Source: an uncultured Oscillibacter sp.
Lineage (GTDB): Bacteria > Bacillota > Clostridia > Oscillospirales > Oscillospiraceae
Direction of reading: 5' to 3'
DNA length: 64,000 bases
Assembly (NCBI GenBank): GCA_910589315.1
Contig: CAJUTB010000007.1
Span: 1 to 64,000, forward strand
Below, piece by piece: positions 48,701 to 56,791 of the stretch. The position numbers and the translations under genes were made by a program. Every line of letters begins with the position of its first letter. The first letter of the stretch is position 1. The notes below the pieces were generated by a model. That model saw nothing but the letters and a program-made list of their open reading frames with translations, made no database searches and was not told the DNA's origin.

Positions 48701-50744
48701 TGATCGTCGGCGGGGTCTTATCCAGCGTCGTAACCTGGAGGCGCGTGATGGCGGAACTCTTGCCGTTATCCGCGTCGTTGAGCCACAGGTAGAGGCTGTA
48801 CGTCGTCTGCTCCTGGAGATAGGACGTATTGACCTTCGGAACCAGCAGCGGCGTATTCTTCTTCATGTCCACAACGCCATAGCCCAGGTTGCCGGTGACG
48901 GCGGCGGCCTTCAAATCGGCCTGTGTAGGCGCGGTGGAGTTGTTGGGCAGAAGCGCGTAATACATCTGGCAGTCCTTGGTTGCCATCGCCATGAGCTGCA
49001 CCACCTGCTCGTTTTCCTTATCGGTGGTCAGAATGGTATAGGGATACCCGGCGGCAAACGCGGGCGTCGTATCGTCCGGCGTGGTAAAGGCCGTGACTTT
49101 TACCGGACTGCGCCGTCCCCTGGCGTCCACCAGCAGGGCGGAGAGGTAGTAAGAGCCGTCCCGGGTCAGTCCGGTGACACGGGCGGTAAGCTCCGTATTG
49201 GATGCGGCGGCGTTCAGCGTGCCGTTACGGAGAATCCGGGCGGAGTTCGCCGTGGGATTCATCAGCTGTTCTTCGCTCAAAGAGCCGTCCGTCAGGGCGG
49301 TGACGGCCCAGTGAACCGTGCCCCGCTTGTTTGTGCTGAATACTGCGGTAGCGGTCGTGGGAGCCACGTCCCGCATAATCGGATAACCCGAGAGCAGACG
49401 GGGGTCCTCCGAGGACTCTGCCGCCGCGGTGGAATCCATATTTTCTCCCTTGATGGTGGAGTTGATGCCGGGGCGGACGGTAATGGTGTCCGGCAGCGTC
49501 TCGACGTTGGAACCGGCGGCATTGACATTCAGATGGCCGATGCTGCCCGTACCGGTGACAGGGGTGCCGGTGTCCAGATTCAAGTCCTTGATCGACGCGC
49601 TGTTGTCGATGTTCAGCCGGGAGCCGGTGGCCCGTTCGTCCATGGTGACGGTGTGCGCCAGGCCCTGGACTATTTGCAGGTTGGAATTCGGCGTCCGGTC
49701 AATGACCTCTTTGATGTTGCCCGCCAGCTGAAGCTGCGTGCCGCTCTCGCCGTCCAGAGTGATGACCCGCAGGCCAAGACCGTCGTCGGTGAGGTCTTCC
49801 AGATAGGAGGACGTGCGGACGGTGGTGGCGCCGATATCGGTCAGGCCCTCGGCCCGGACGGTCAGGAACTGGTCGGTAAGGCTGTCGACCTCGAAGGAGT
49901 CGGCAATGACATTCCGAAGGATGACGCTGTTTTCACCCTTTTCGGCCTCGCCCGCGCCGCAGAGGACGATTTTGCCCAAAACGGTGACGTTTTCCAGCTC
50001 CACGTTGCCCAGTCCCACGCCGCCGGTCAGATACAGATTGCCGGTGATGGTGGTGTCCTTGAGCTTGACGCCCGCCGTGTTGATGGTCATATTTCCATAC
50101 ACGCCGCCGGCGGTCTGCTCGCCGGGTTCGTTGATCAGCGTGCCCAAGGCCCGGACCAGGAAGCAGGCCACCTGTCCCCGCGTGATGCGCTGGGTGGGAC
50201 GGAACGTGTTGTCGCCGTAACCCTGGATAATGCCCAGGTCGGCGGCCTCCTGCACCAGCGCGCGGCTCCAGGTGCCGATCTGGTTTCCGTCTTCAAAGTT
50301 GGTATTCATGCCGGCCGCGCCTTTCAGACGCAGGCTCCGGCCCAGCAGCGCGGCCGCCTGTTCCCGGGTCACGTAGTTCAGGGGAGAGGCCGTGGTTTCG
50401 GTGGTGCCGTTGAAATAGCCCGCCTGATAGGCTATGGTGATGTCCTCCGCAAACCAGTCGGTGGGGAGAACGTCGCTGAAAGGATTGGGGCCGGTTTCGG
50501 TATAGCCGAAGGCCCGGTTGATCAGCGTCACGAATTCGGCGCGGGTAATCTCCCGGTCCGGATTCAGGTTGCCGGAGCTGTCGCCCCGCATGACGCCCCA
50601 TTCCACGACCTGCTCCAGATAGGGTTCCATCCAGTCCGCCGCCTGGGCGGGCCGGGACGCGGCGCAGAGCGTCAGACCGCACAGCACAGCCGCCAGGAAC
50701 AGGGCTGCGCAGCGCGGGACGCGCTTGATCTTTTGCACAATCAT
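45732..50744 (-). CDS. Giant SLH surface protein, 1670 aa
   Basis: A secreted protein with a signal peptide (MIVQKIKRVPRCAALFLAA…PAQAADW). Three N-terminal SLH domains span about residues 36-205, each with an ITRAEF/ITRGQV-type motif. A beta-structured Asn/Leu-rich region (about 215-450, NLYLTGGVGLGNVELENV…) resembles a small beta-helix. About 450-1670 holds several FN3/Ig-like modules with recurring GTVHWAV / GTLFWAVV strands. Thus its wall anchor is N-terminal, while its neighbour's is C-terminal. The ATG at 50744 has AGGGAGG upstream. It lies 15 bases behind a PilZ gene in a run with flagellar export-related genes. Function as adhesin or surface-layer component is inferred. Confidence 0.9.
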   Translation of the reverse strand: MIVQKIKRVPRCAALFLAAVLCGLTLCAASRPAQAADWMEPYLEQVVEWGVMRGDSSGNLNPDREITRAEFVTLINRAFGYTETGPNPFSDVLPTDWFAEDITIAYQAGYFNGTTETTASPLNYVTREQAAALLGRSLRLKGAAGMNTNFEDGNQIGTWSRALVQEAADLGIIQGYGDNTFRPTQRITRGQVACFLVRALGTLINEPGEQTAGGVYGNMTINTAGVKLKDTTITGNLYLTGGVGLGNVELENVTVLGKIVLCGAGEAEKGENSVILRNVIADSFEVDSLTDQFLTVRAEGLTDIGATTVRTSSYLEDLTDDGLGLRVITLDGESGTQLQLAGNIKEVIDRTPNSNLQIVQGLAHTVTMDERATGSRLNIDNSASIKDLNLDTGTPVTGTGSIGHLNVNAAGSNVETLPDTITVRPGINSTIKGENMDSTAAAESSEDPRLLSGYPIMRDVAPTTATAVFSTNKRGTVHWAVTALTDGSLSEEQLMNPTANSARILRNGTLNAAASNTELTARVTGLTRDGSYYLSALLVDARGRRSPVKVTAFTTPDDTTPAFAAGYPYTILTTDKENEQVVQLMAMATKDCQMYYALLPNNSTAPTQADLKAAAVTGNLGYGVVDMKKNTPLLVPKVNTSYLQEQTTYSLYLWLNDADNGKSSAITRLQVTTLDKTPPTITSLTHVDSAARTATFTVTLDEPGTLFWAVVKANTQFYASVPGENRVPKPEETIAKIQIENGTNAERKGSVNVAREATEVRFTISGLEAQTHYDLYYVAKDRAGNYNVYTETLTPPMEFSTLDNIPPTVTQEFTHDGTNEGQRNPTPYPDTSINLVFSEMVQGFEYINGVPNKEPFMDYYNAVDTAVGTEAKEAAKDKLAEVLRKYITLWRRPVSGQPEKVPVKGDEGVGDNWVIDYREVTIKPDPEGTGEMILTFPNGTGLQLGSGVTYYFTLENIADTSQAANRMQGNRGVVTLPDFTTIDAQLIFSRGSSSGNVNGNNITFNMNFRLSPVTTQNSSSDTLWDMIIWSNATIAFELYSREIPNGTWTQMGGEGAEMRISTTTQHPTTGLSLSKNLLTPAGAATIDFEQLRHFNPNDREYGIVVTEWNGSREPETWSGEASLTITPVASDYASLENLANKTLSPASYAEHQKGIYAVKEIGVPKEYTVSYPFEDTQPPTFIEGTPTFVPGDTGVEINFMVSRNSCKYFCIITKVGNLTTTLKDGTTINENNWEILPKDGNELEEQGFTNGNATQPSSDSITNGSITGPAYIIRQGNCGRQLQTISIQGELEADSKYIVYFVLQGDSMSSISDTYAFGFRTDVISRPVLRATINNPSATVSSLAKTNVSSDTPRDAIVSYMVINSLAMGQYLERNMADYWDATYAEAAKLSSAQIAAARQTYGNLTLVEAMATQYTANNQNLGSVFDLFTTPTIQEQIASWFQTAQTSGTTILKVGIETENLASNNRWSSTINCNQELSGKSGQYWFVAVGRSPLGSANAFTAARYLTNPDVAHPMVSAINFEYNRGESPSKPTMAEAANQSYSGILTITFDGPLYFADNGTLKQVVDTESNTIGTTGNYIKSSLICTLPSGIELMPAIKDNTPTKCESLSFKITDKYRGAAINFSQYLANSFGQFGDRGLSLSLDIVRESTGLYGAAFVIDTDGWDARK

Positions 50745-50759
50745 TGAGTTACCTCCCTC

Positions 50760-51365
50760 TCACTCGCTTCCGATGCGCTGATTCCGGCTTTGCAGCTGAA
50801 GGCTGAACACCGTCTCCCGCACCGTCACTTCTTCATCCTCGCACATATCGATAAACTTGGTGGCATACAGCCGCTTCTCGTCCTGCAGCTCCTTCACCCG
50901 CAGGATCTGACAGCGCATGATCAGCGGCGCCTCCACCGTGGGAACCACCAGCTCCACCTGTTCGCCCTCCGCCAGGCCGGCCTCGCCCCGGAAGGCGACG
51001 CCGCCGCAGCTCAGGTCCAGGGACTGGACGCTTCTGCGCCCCCTCCAGGAACCGGTAATCGGGTACACAAAGCTGTCAAACTTCACCGGAACCCGCAGGT
51101 TTCGCCGGACCTCCGGGTCCAGCGCGGCTATGCGCTTGAGAATCACCTTGTCGCCCCGTTCCCGCAGGACCTGGCATTGCAGCGACGCATCGTCGCTGCC
51201 CATGGCGATGAGGTGAATGATTTCGTGCCGGGCCACGTCGTCAATCTTATTTTCCAGCACCAGGACCTGCAGCATCTCGTCCCCCGGGGGACTGACCATC
51301 TGTCCCGGAGCAATCGGGTTGTTCTGGCTGTCGAGAATCATATAGGTCCGTTCTTCCTGTTTCAT
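50760..51365 (-). CDS. Flagellar brake-type PilZ protein (YcgR-like), 201 aa
   Basis: The protein has a YcgR-type N-terminal domain (about 15-90, GQMVSPPGDEMLQVLVLENK) and a PilZ domain (about 92-195). The c-di-GMP motifs RRNLRV (RxxxR) and DLSCGGVAF (DxSxxG) are present. In Bacillus the homologue YpfA/DgrA slows the flagellar motor when c-di-GMP is bound. The start overlaps the ylqH-like stop by four bases, placing the protein firmly in a flagellar operon. Confidence 0.92.
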   Translation of the reverse strand: MKQEERTYMILDSQNNPIAPGQMVSPPGDEMLQVLVLENKIDDVARHEIIHLIAMGSDDASLQCQVLRERGDKVILKRIAALDPEVRRNLRVPVKFDSFVYPITGSWRGRRSVQSLDLSCGGVAFRGEAGLAEGEQVELVVPTVEAPLIMRCQILRVKELQDEKRLYATKFIDMCEDEEVTVRETVFSLQLQSRNQRIGSE

Positions 51366-51685
51366 GTTGCCCCAACGCCTCCTTTGGCCGCTTCCTCCTC
51401 CAGCTTTTTCTTCTTTTCCGTGGGGTCAAAGCGGAGGAAGTAGACATAAATTTCCACAACTGCCTGATATAAGCTCTCCGGGATCTCCTTCCCCAGCTCA
51501 AGCTGGGTGAGGATGGTGGAGAGGGAGTTGTCCTCATAAATCGGCACGCCGCACTCGGCGGCGGTTTCGACGATGCGTTCCGCCATATAGCCCATGCCGG
51601 AGGCCACAATGACGGGAGCCGCATCGTCCGGCCCGTATTGCAGGGCGACGGCCTTCTTGGGCCTTGGACGTTCAGACCTTGACAT
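51362..51685 (-). CDS. FlhB C-terminus-like protein (YlqH type), 107 aa
   Basis: A soluble 107-aa homologue of the cytoplasmic, substrate-switch part of FlhB/EscU: KKAVALQYGPDDAAPVIVASG, then GVPIYEDNSLSTILTQLELG and PESLYQAVVEIYVYFLR. The autocleavage NPTH motif and the membrane part are absent, as in B. subtilis YlqH. Such proteins may modulate export switching. The start ATG 51685 lies inside the end of the upstream gene (14-base overlap). Confidence 0.9.
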   Translation of the reverse strand: MSRSERPRPKKAVALQYGPDDAAPVIVASGMGYMAERIVETAAECGVPIYEDNSLSTILTQLELGKEIPESLYQAVVEIYVYFLRFDPTEKKKKLEEEAAKGGVGAT

Positions 51686-53117
51686 TGATGCTGTTCTTCC
51701 CTTCATAGATTTTGGGGAACACCTCGGTCAGCGTGACCGGACGCTCCATTCGCCGCACCAGGATTCGCGCAGGCGTCAGATCGTTGCGGACAAGAATCTG
51801 GGAGATGCCCTCCTCGATCTGCCGGGTGAACGGGACCACCTTATCCGGACAGTGGATTTGGATATCCACCTCTTTTCCCTGGCTGGTGAGAATGATGTCA
51901 AACAGCCCCAGGGACTGCACATCCATTTTGAACAGGAACCGCATGGTATTGTTTCCGCCGGAGCCGCCCTTTTTCCGGCGTTCCTCCTCGTCCTCGGCGT
52001 CGGGGTCCACCCAAAGCTCGGAAAAGAGCATCCGCCCGTCCCACTCCAGGGGGATCAGGTAGTGGTTGACGGGCATATAGACGCTTTCGTTGATGAGCAT
52101 GGCGGAGAGCAGATTCCGAAACAGCTCCTGGGCCTCCGCGCTGCCCTCGCCCCGCAGGGCCCTGGCCGCGGCGGCGGCCAGATGGTCGGAGAACTGAAGG
52201 GCCTTGGACCCTTCGGGAACCTGCCCGCTCCGCAGGAGCTTCAGCAGGGCCGGCCCGTCGATTCCCCCCAGCTGGTCCCGGAGGGTGCCGTAGCCGCTGA
52301 GCTGGTGGAAGGTTTCCATAAGCCGCTCCTCGCTGCCGTTTTCATACCGGGCCACGTTCAGCGCGAGCATGGTCAGAAGCGTCCGGGGAAGGCCCATGTC
52401 GTGGGTCCGCTCCACATAGGAGGCCATATAGGGGAAAATCTCCCGCTGGAGCAGAAAGAGTCCGGACTGCCGGTCCCCGGCGGCCATGCTGTTTTTCAGC
52501 TGGGCGGTAAGGTCCCGGAGTTTTTCCGCCCAGCTGGCGGGCATGGCGTCCGCCATGCGCCCCAGGTCCCGGAGGATGTTGGTCTCCAGGTGCTTGGTGG
52601 AATCGAAATCCAGATAGGTTTTCAGAAATTGCAGGATGTCCGTCCGCACGCCCTCGGAGGACGCCCGGCCGTATGCGTTACGCAGGAGGGCGAACAGCGC
52701 GCCGCTGAAGCGGGTGCCGGATTTGAACTGTCCGCTCAGGAAGTCCAGCAGCTGGCTCTCGTCCATACGCAGCATTTCCAGAATCTGCGAAAGCTCCTCG
52801 GCAATCCCCGCGCTCATGCCGGAGGAGACGATGGTGCCCTCGCCGGAGAAAATCCGGGAGAGGACGTCGGCTAAATTGGGGGCGTCCCGCAGACGCTGGA
52901 GAAAGGTCTGGAAATTGGAGTCATAGCGAATCTTGCCGTCGCCTTGCAGGTTGCTGTCCTGCTGTTCGGTGCGGTTGTCCGCCCGATTCACCCGCGTGGG
53001 GTCCGGGACGTTCTGTATCTGCGGGGGCGTGCTCTCCGGCGAAACGGTGACGTTCCGGTTGAGGGAGGTCTTGTCATAACCGGGAACGGGGTTGGTCGCG
53101 CCTAAAATATCGGGCAT
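51672..53117 (-). CDS. YlqG/FliK-like flagellar protein, 481 aa
   Basis: A long helical N-terminal part (residues 1-330) is followed by a C-terminal domain (about 340-481) with an FliK hook-length-control feel: MRFLFKMDVQSLGLFDIILTS and PARILVRRMERPVTLTEVFP. Pairing with a ylqH-type gene matches the ylqG-ylqH arrangement of Bacillus. The start at ATG 53117 has GAGAGGTG six bases upstream. It heads the minus-strand operon and is divergent from cheA. Its role in hook assembly is inferred. Confidence 0.75.
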   Translation of the reverse strand: MPDILGATNPVPGYDKTSLNRNVTVSPESTPPQIQNVPDPTRVNRADNRTEQQDSNLQGDGKIRYDSNFQTFLQRLRDAPNLADVLSRIFSGEGTIVSSGMSAGIAEELSQILEMLRMDESQLLDFLSGQFKSGTRFSGALFALLRNAYGRASSEGVRTDILQFLKTYLDFDSTKHLETNILRDLGRMADAMPASWAEKLRDLTAQLKNSMAAGDRQSGLFLLQREIFPYMASYVERTHDMGLPRTLLTMLALNVARYENGSEERLMETFHQLSGYGTLRDQLGGIDGPALLKLLRSGQVPEGSKALQFSDHLAAAAARALRGEGSAEAQELFRNLLSAMLINESVYMPVNHYLIPLEWDGRMLFSELWVDPDAEDEEERRKKGGSGGNNTMRFLFKMDVQSLGLFDIILTSQGKEVDIQIHCPDKVVPFTRQIEEGISQILVRNDLTPARILVRRMERPVTLTEVFPKIYEGKNSINVKV

Positions 53118-53152
53118 TCTTGACACCTCTCAAAAAAACTTAATTGCGCTCT

Positions 53153-53179
53153 TATTTTTTTATCATAACGGGTCGATAG
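53153..53179 (+). promoter_or_regulatory. Possible sigma-D (FliA-type) promoter for the che operon
   Basis: TATT (53153-53156), 15 bases, GTCGATAG (53172-53179). The -10 matches GCCGATAA at six of eight positions; the -35 is weak. It lies 31 bases before cheA. Confidence 0.4.
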
Positions 53180-53210
53180 ATATGAAAAAGACGTATGAGG
53201 TGGTGTTTTC

Positions 53211-55313
53211 GTGAGCAGCAACGATATCCTGGATATGTACATTTATGAAACCAATACGCTGCTGGAACAGCTTGAAAACATTGTGCTGGACGCGGAGAAG
53301 GAAAATACATTCTCGCAGGACAATGTAACGGAGATCTTCCGTATCATGCATACTATCAAGGGGTCTTCCGCTATGATGGAGTTTGATACGCTGGCGCAGG
53401 TCTCCCACCGGATTGAGGACTTGTTCTTCATTATCCGGGAAAATACGATGGAGGTCGTCTCCGAGGAAAACCGGCCCGCGCTGTTTGACCTGATGCTCCA
53501 TTCCGTGGACTACTTCCGGGAGGAAATGGAGAAAGTCGAGGCGGAACAGCCGCTCAATAAAGATGTCGACAGTTTCCTAGCAAATATTAATACTTTAATT
53601 GCGAAAATTAAGGGAGAGGAGCCTCCGGCAGAGGCGGCTCCCGCTCCGCCGCCTGCGGCGGAACCGTCCGCTCCCCCGGCGGGCGCGGAGGCGGCTCCCG
53701 CCCAGGCCGGCGAGGGCAACCCGGATTTCCCCTACCAGCTGCGGGTATTCTTCGACGATGGCTGCGGCATGGAAAACCTGCGGGCATACATGCTGGTCAC
53801 GTCCATTCAGGGCTTCTGCGCGGAGTCGGATTTCCTCTATGAGCCGTCCGGCGTGGAGCAGGACGCCTCCACCGCGGAACAGATCATCGACAACGGCTTC
53901 CTTCTGGAATTCAAGAACCCCGAGGACCGGGAGAGCGCGATTCCCACCGTCCGGACCTCCGGTTCCGTGCGGTCTTACCAGCCCCATGACTATGTGCCCG
54001 CGCCGCCTCCGGCCGAGCCGGAACCGGCGGAGAAGGCTGCGCCGGCTCCCGCCGCCGCAGCAAAGACGGCAAAGCCGGCCCCCGCCCCTTCCGCGGCGGC
54101 AAACAACGCCAACAACAACGCCCAGCACCAGAAGGAGAGCCTGATCAGCGTCAACCTGAGCAAGCTGGACGCCCTCTCCGCCATCGTGGGCGAGATTGTC
54201 ATTACGGAATCTATGGTCACGTCCTCGCCGGACCTCAAGGGCCTGCACCTGGACGCGTTTTCCAAGTCCGCCCGGCAGCTTCGCAAGCTCACCGACGAGC
54301 TTCAGGACGTTTCCATGTCCCTGCGGATGATCCCGGTTTCCAACACCTTCCAGAAGATGAACCGGATTGTCCGGGATATGTGCAAGAAGCTGAACAAGCA
54401 GGTAAAGCTGACGCTGGTGGGCGAAAACACCGAGGTGGACAAGACCATCGTGGACTCCATCGGAGACCCCATTATGCACATGGTCCGGAACTCCATGGAT
54501 CACGGCATTGAGGAGAACGTGCAGGACCGCATCGACGCAGGCAAGGACCCGGTGGGCGAGATTCTGCTCTCCGCCCAGGATACCGGCAGCGAGGTCATTA
54601 TCCAGATTTCCGACGACGGCGGCGGCGTCAATGACGAGGCGGTGTTGGCCAAGGCCATCCGCAACGGCATCGCCTCCCCGGACGTGGAATACTCCCACAA
54701 GGAGATTTTGAATTTCCTCATGGCCCCCGGCTTCTCCACCAACGCCCAGGTGACGGAATTCTCCGGCCGCGGCGTGGGAATGGACGTGGTGAAAAGCGGC
54801 GTGGAGAGCCTGGGCGGCACCGTCACCATCACCAGCGAGCAGGGCCAGGGCATGACGACCATCATGCGTATCCCCCTGACGATGGCCATCATGGACGGTA
54901 TGGAGGTTTCCGTGGGCGACTCCATTTTCACCATCCCCATCAACAATGTCCGCTCCAGCCTGAAGATCACCGAAAAGGACATTCTGCACGACTCCGTAAA
55001 CGGCGAGATGGTGAAGCTCATGGACAGCTATTATCCCGTTATCCGGGCGCGGGAGTTCTACAACCTCCCCGGCGGCGCGGACAATGTGGAGGACGGAATC
55101 CTGATGTGGCTGGAATCCGGCGACATTTCCTACTGTCTGTTTGTTGACGAGCTGCTGGGCGAACACCAGATTGTGGTGAAGCCGCTGCCCACCTATGTAA
55201 ACAACTTTGACGTAAAGAGCTACGGAATTACCGGGTGCAGTATTCTGGGTGACGGAAGCATCAGCATAATTTTGGACGCAAAGGGGCTTTACGCGGCGGC
55301 GCATATCATGTAA
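53211..55313 (+). CDS. cheA: Chemotaxis histidine kinase CheA
   Basis: CheA autophosphorylates in receptor arrays and passes phosphate to CheY and CheB. The 700-aa protein has an Hpt domain with phospho-accepting His 47 in IMHTIKGSSAMM. A Pro/Ala linker follows, then a response-regulator-docking domain (about 175-260), a second Ala/Pro linker, a dimerisation domain (SLISVNLSKLDALSAIVGE), an ATPase with N box MHMVRNSMDHGIE, G1 DDGGGV and G2 GRGVGMDVV, and a C-terminal CheW-like domain. The start is GTG 53211 with AGGTGG upstream. It heads cheAWRB. Confidence 0.96.
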   Translation: MSSNDILDMYIYETNTLLEQLENIVLDAEKENTFSQDNVTEIFRIMHTIKGSSAMMEFDTLAQVSHRIEDLFFIIRENTMEVVSEENRPALFDLMLHSVDYFREEMEKVEAEQPLNKDVDSFLANINTLIAKIKGEEPPAEAAPAPPPAAEPSAPPAGAEAAPAQAGEGNPDFPYQLRVFFDDGCGMENLRAYMLVTSIQGFCAESDFLYEPSGVEQDASTAEQIIDNGFLLEFKNPEDRESAIPTVRTSGSVRSYQPHDYVPAPPPAEPEPAEKAAPAPAAAAKTAKPAPAPSAAANNANNNAQHQKESLISVNLSKLDALSAIVGEIVITESMVTSSPDLKGLHLDAFSKSARQLRKLTDELQDVSMSLRMIPVSNTFQKMNRIVRDMCKKLNKQVKLTLVGENTEVDKTIVDSIGDPIMHMVRNSMDHGIEENVQDRIDAGKDPVGEILLSAQDTGSEVIIQISDDGGGVNDEAVLAKAIRNGIASPDVEYSHKEILNFLMAPGFSTNAQVTEFSGRGVGMDVVKSGVESLGGTVTITSEQGQGMTTIMRIPLTMAIMDGMEVSVGDSIFTIPINNVRSSLKITEKDILHDSVNGEMVKLMDSYYPVIRAREFYNLPGGADNVEDGILMWLESGDISYCLFVDELLGEHQIVVKPLPTYVNNFDVKSYGITGCSILGDGSISIILDAKGLYAAAHIM

Positions 55314-55439
55314 AATAGAATTGCAGACGCAGACGGGCTGCCGCGCCGGAGAGGCGCGGCGGTTCCGGCGTGTCTGGAGAAAACGGCCTTCCCGGGCCGC
55401 CGTGCCTGGGATTTAACGAACGGAGAGGAGCGAACGCAT

Positions 55440-55925
55440 ATGAGCGCGATGAAGGAAGACGTTTTGTTCCAGGTACAGGACGACGAGTTGCTTTTGCCGG
55501 AGGAAGACGCGGTTGAGAGCCGGAAATATCTGATTTTTGTTGTGGACGATCTGCGGATTGGCCTGGACGCCGAATACGTGGTGGAAATTCTCAACGGCTA
55601 TACCGTCACCTACCTGCCCATGATGCCGGATTACATCCGGGGCATCTTCAATATGCGCGGACAGATCATTCCCATGATGGACATCCGCCTGCGCCTGGGC
55701 AAAATGCCGCTGGACGGGGGGAACCTCCTGGTGGTGGTAAACTACAATAACACCCACTTGGGCATTCTGGTGGATGCGGTGGAGCTGATGCTGGACATTC
55801 CAAACGAACTGATCATGCCCATTCCCGCCCAGAGCGCCCAGAAGCTGGTGTCCGGAATGTGCAGCCTGCCCGACGGCTCCGGCACCATGCTGGTGCTGGA
55901 CTGCGATCAACTGCTGCATGAGTGA
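55440..55925 (+). CDS. cheW: Chemotaxis coupling protein CheW
   Basis: A 161-aa adaptor linking receptors to CheA. It has the CheW beta-barrel features IFVVDDLRIGLDAEYVVEIL, IRGIFNMRGQIIPMMDIRLRLG and HLGILVDAVELMLDIP, preceded by an acidic tail of about 25 residues. The 126-base gap after cheA contains a GC-rich hairpin (near 55341) but no T tract. Its stop overlaps the cheR start by eight bases. Confidence 0.95.
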   Translation: MSAMKEDVLFQVQDDELLLPEEDAVESRKYLIFVVDDLRIGLDAEYVVEILNGYTVTYLPMMPDYIRGIFNMRGQIIPMMDIRLRLGKMPLDGGNLLVVVNYNNTHLGILVDAVELMLDIPNELIMPIPAQSAQKLVSGMCSLPDGSGTMLVLDCDQLLHE

Positions 55926-56766
55926 TATGACAGGAAAAGAGAATACGAGCGGGGGCGCGTTTTCGCCCATGGTGATCTCGGAGGCTGATTTTAAGCGCAT
56001 GGCGGCATTTATTCAGTCCTCCTATGGAATTGATCTTACCCAGAAGCGGCAGCTTGTGACCGGCCGCCTGTCTCCGGCAATCCGGAAGCTGGGCTATACC
56101 AATTTCTCCGACTTTGTAAACCACGTGCTGGAGAAAAAGGAAAACGACGAGATCACCTTGATTTTGAATAAGCTGACCACAAACTATACCTTTTTCATGC
56201 GGGAACAGGAGCACCTGGATTATTTTACCAGGAACATCATCCCGGAGATTGTGCGGCGGCACCAGAAGGACAAGAGCCTGGCCATCTGGAGCGCAGGCTG
56301 TTCCAGCGGCGAGGAGCCGTATAACCTGACGATGCTGCTCTATGATTATCTGGGGTCCCAGGCAAAGCAGTGGGATACGAAGCTGCTGGCGACGGATATT
56401 TCCGCTCAGGCGCTGACAAAGGCCCAGCAGGGCATTTACACCCTGCCCGACACCATCCCCGCCGACTGGAAGCGCAAATATTTCCAGGCCCGGCCCGACG
56501 GGACCCATGTGGTGACGCCGGATGTGCGGAACAACGTGATTTTCAAGACGTTCAACCTGATGGACCCCATCCAGTTCCGGCGGAAATTCGACGTGATTTT
56601 CTGCCGAAACGTCATGATCTACTTTGACCAGCCCACAAAGGACGCTCTGGTCCGCCGCTTTTACGATGCTACCGTTCCCGGCGGCTACCTGCTGATCAGC
56701 TATTCGGAAAACTTGAGCCAGAATTCGCCCTACCGCCGTCTGGCAACCGCAACCTTCCAGAAGTAA
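55918..56766 (+). CDS. cheR: Chemotaxis protein methyltransferase CheR
   Basis: CheR methylates glutamates on chemoreceptors using SAM, supporting adaptation. The 282-aa protein has the N-terminal helical domain (IQSSYGIDLTQKRQLVTGRL), the conserved NYTFFMREQEHLDYF, motif I WSAGCSSGEEPYNLTMLL and VIFCRNVMIYFD. It is translationally coupled to cheW and followed by cheB. Confidence 0.96.
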   Translation: MSDMTGKENTSGGAFSPMVISEADFKRMAAFIQSSYGIDLTQKRQLVTGRLSPAIRKLGYTNFSDFVNHVLEKKENDEITLILNKLTTNYTFFMREQEHLDYFTRNIIPEIVRRHQKDKSLAIWSAGCSSGEEPYNLTMLLYDYLGSQAKQWDTKLLATDISAQALTKAQQGIYTLPDTIPADWKRKYFQARPDGTHVVTPDVRNNVIFKTFNLMDPIQFRRKFDVIFCRNVMIYFDQPTKDALVRRFYDATVPGGYLLISYSENLSQNSPYRRLATATFQK

Positions 56767-56791
56767 ACAGAACGGAGGTGGACCGCGTTCG

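Noticed and set aside
47466..50747. Very long open frame (over 1000 codons) on the plus strand opposite the 1670-aa SLH gene
   Set aside because: It mirrors the codon bias of the GC-rich gene on the other strand, has no ribosome site and its translation has no domain. The minus-strand frame has a signal peptide and SLH motifs.
53595..55304. Long minus-strand open frame opposite cheA
   Set aside because: CheA motifs on the plus strand are unambiguous; the antisense frame is His/Val/Gly-rich with no start signal.
55330..55375. Terminator between cheA and cheW
   Set aside because: A GC-rich hairpin is present but no T tract follows, and cheW lacks a clear promoter of its own. Read-through is more likely.
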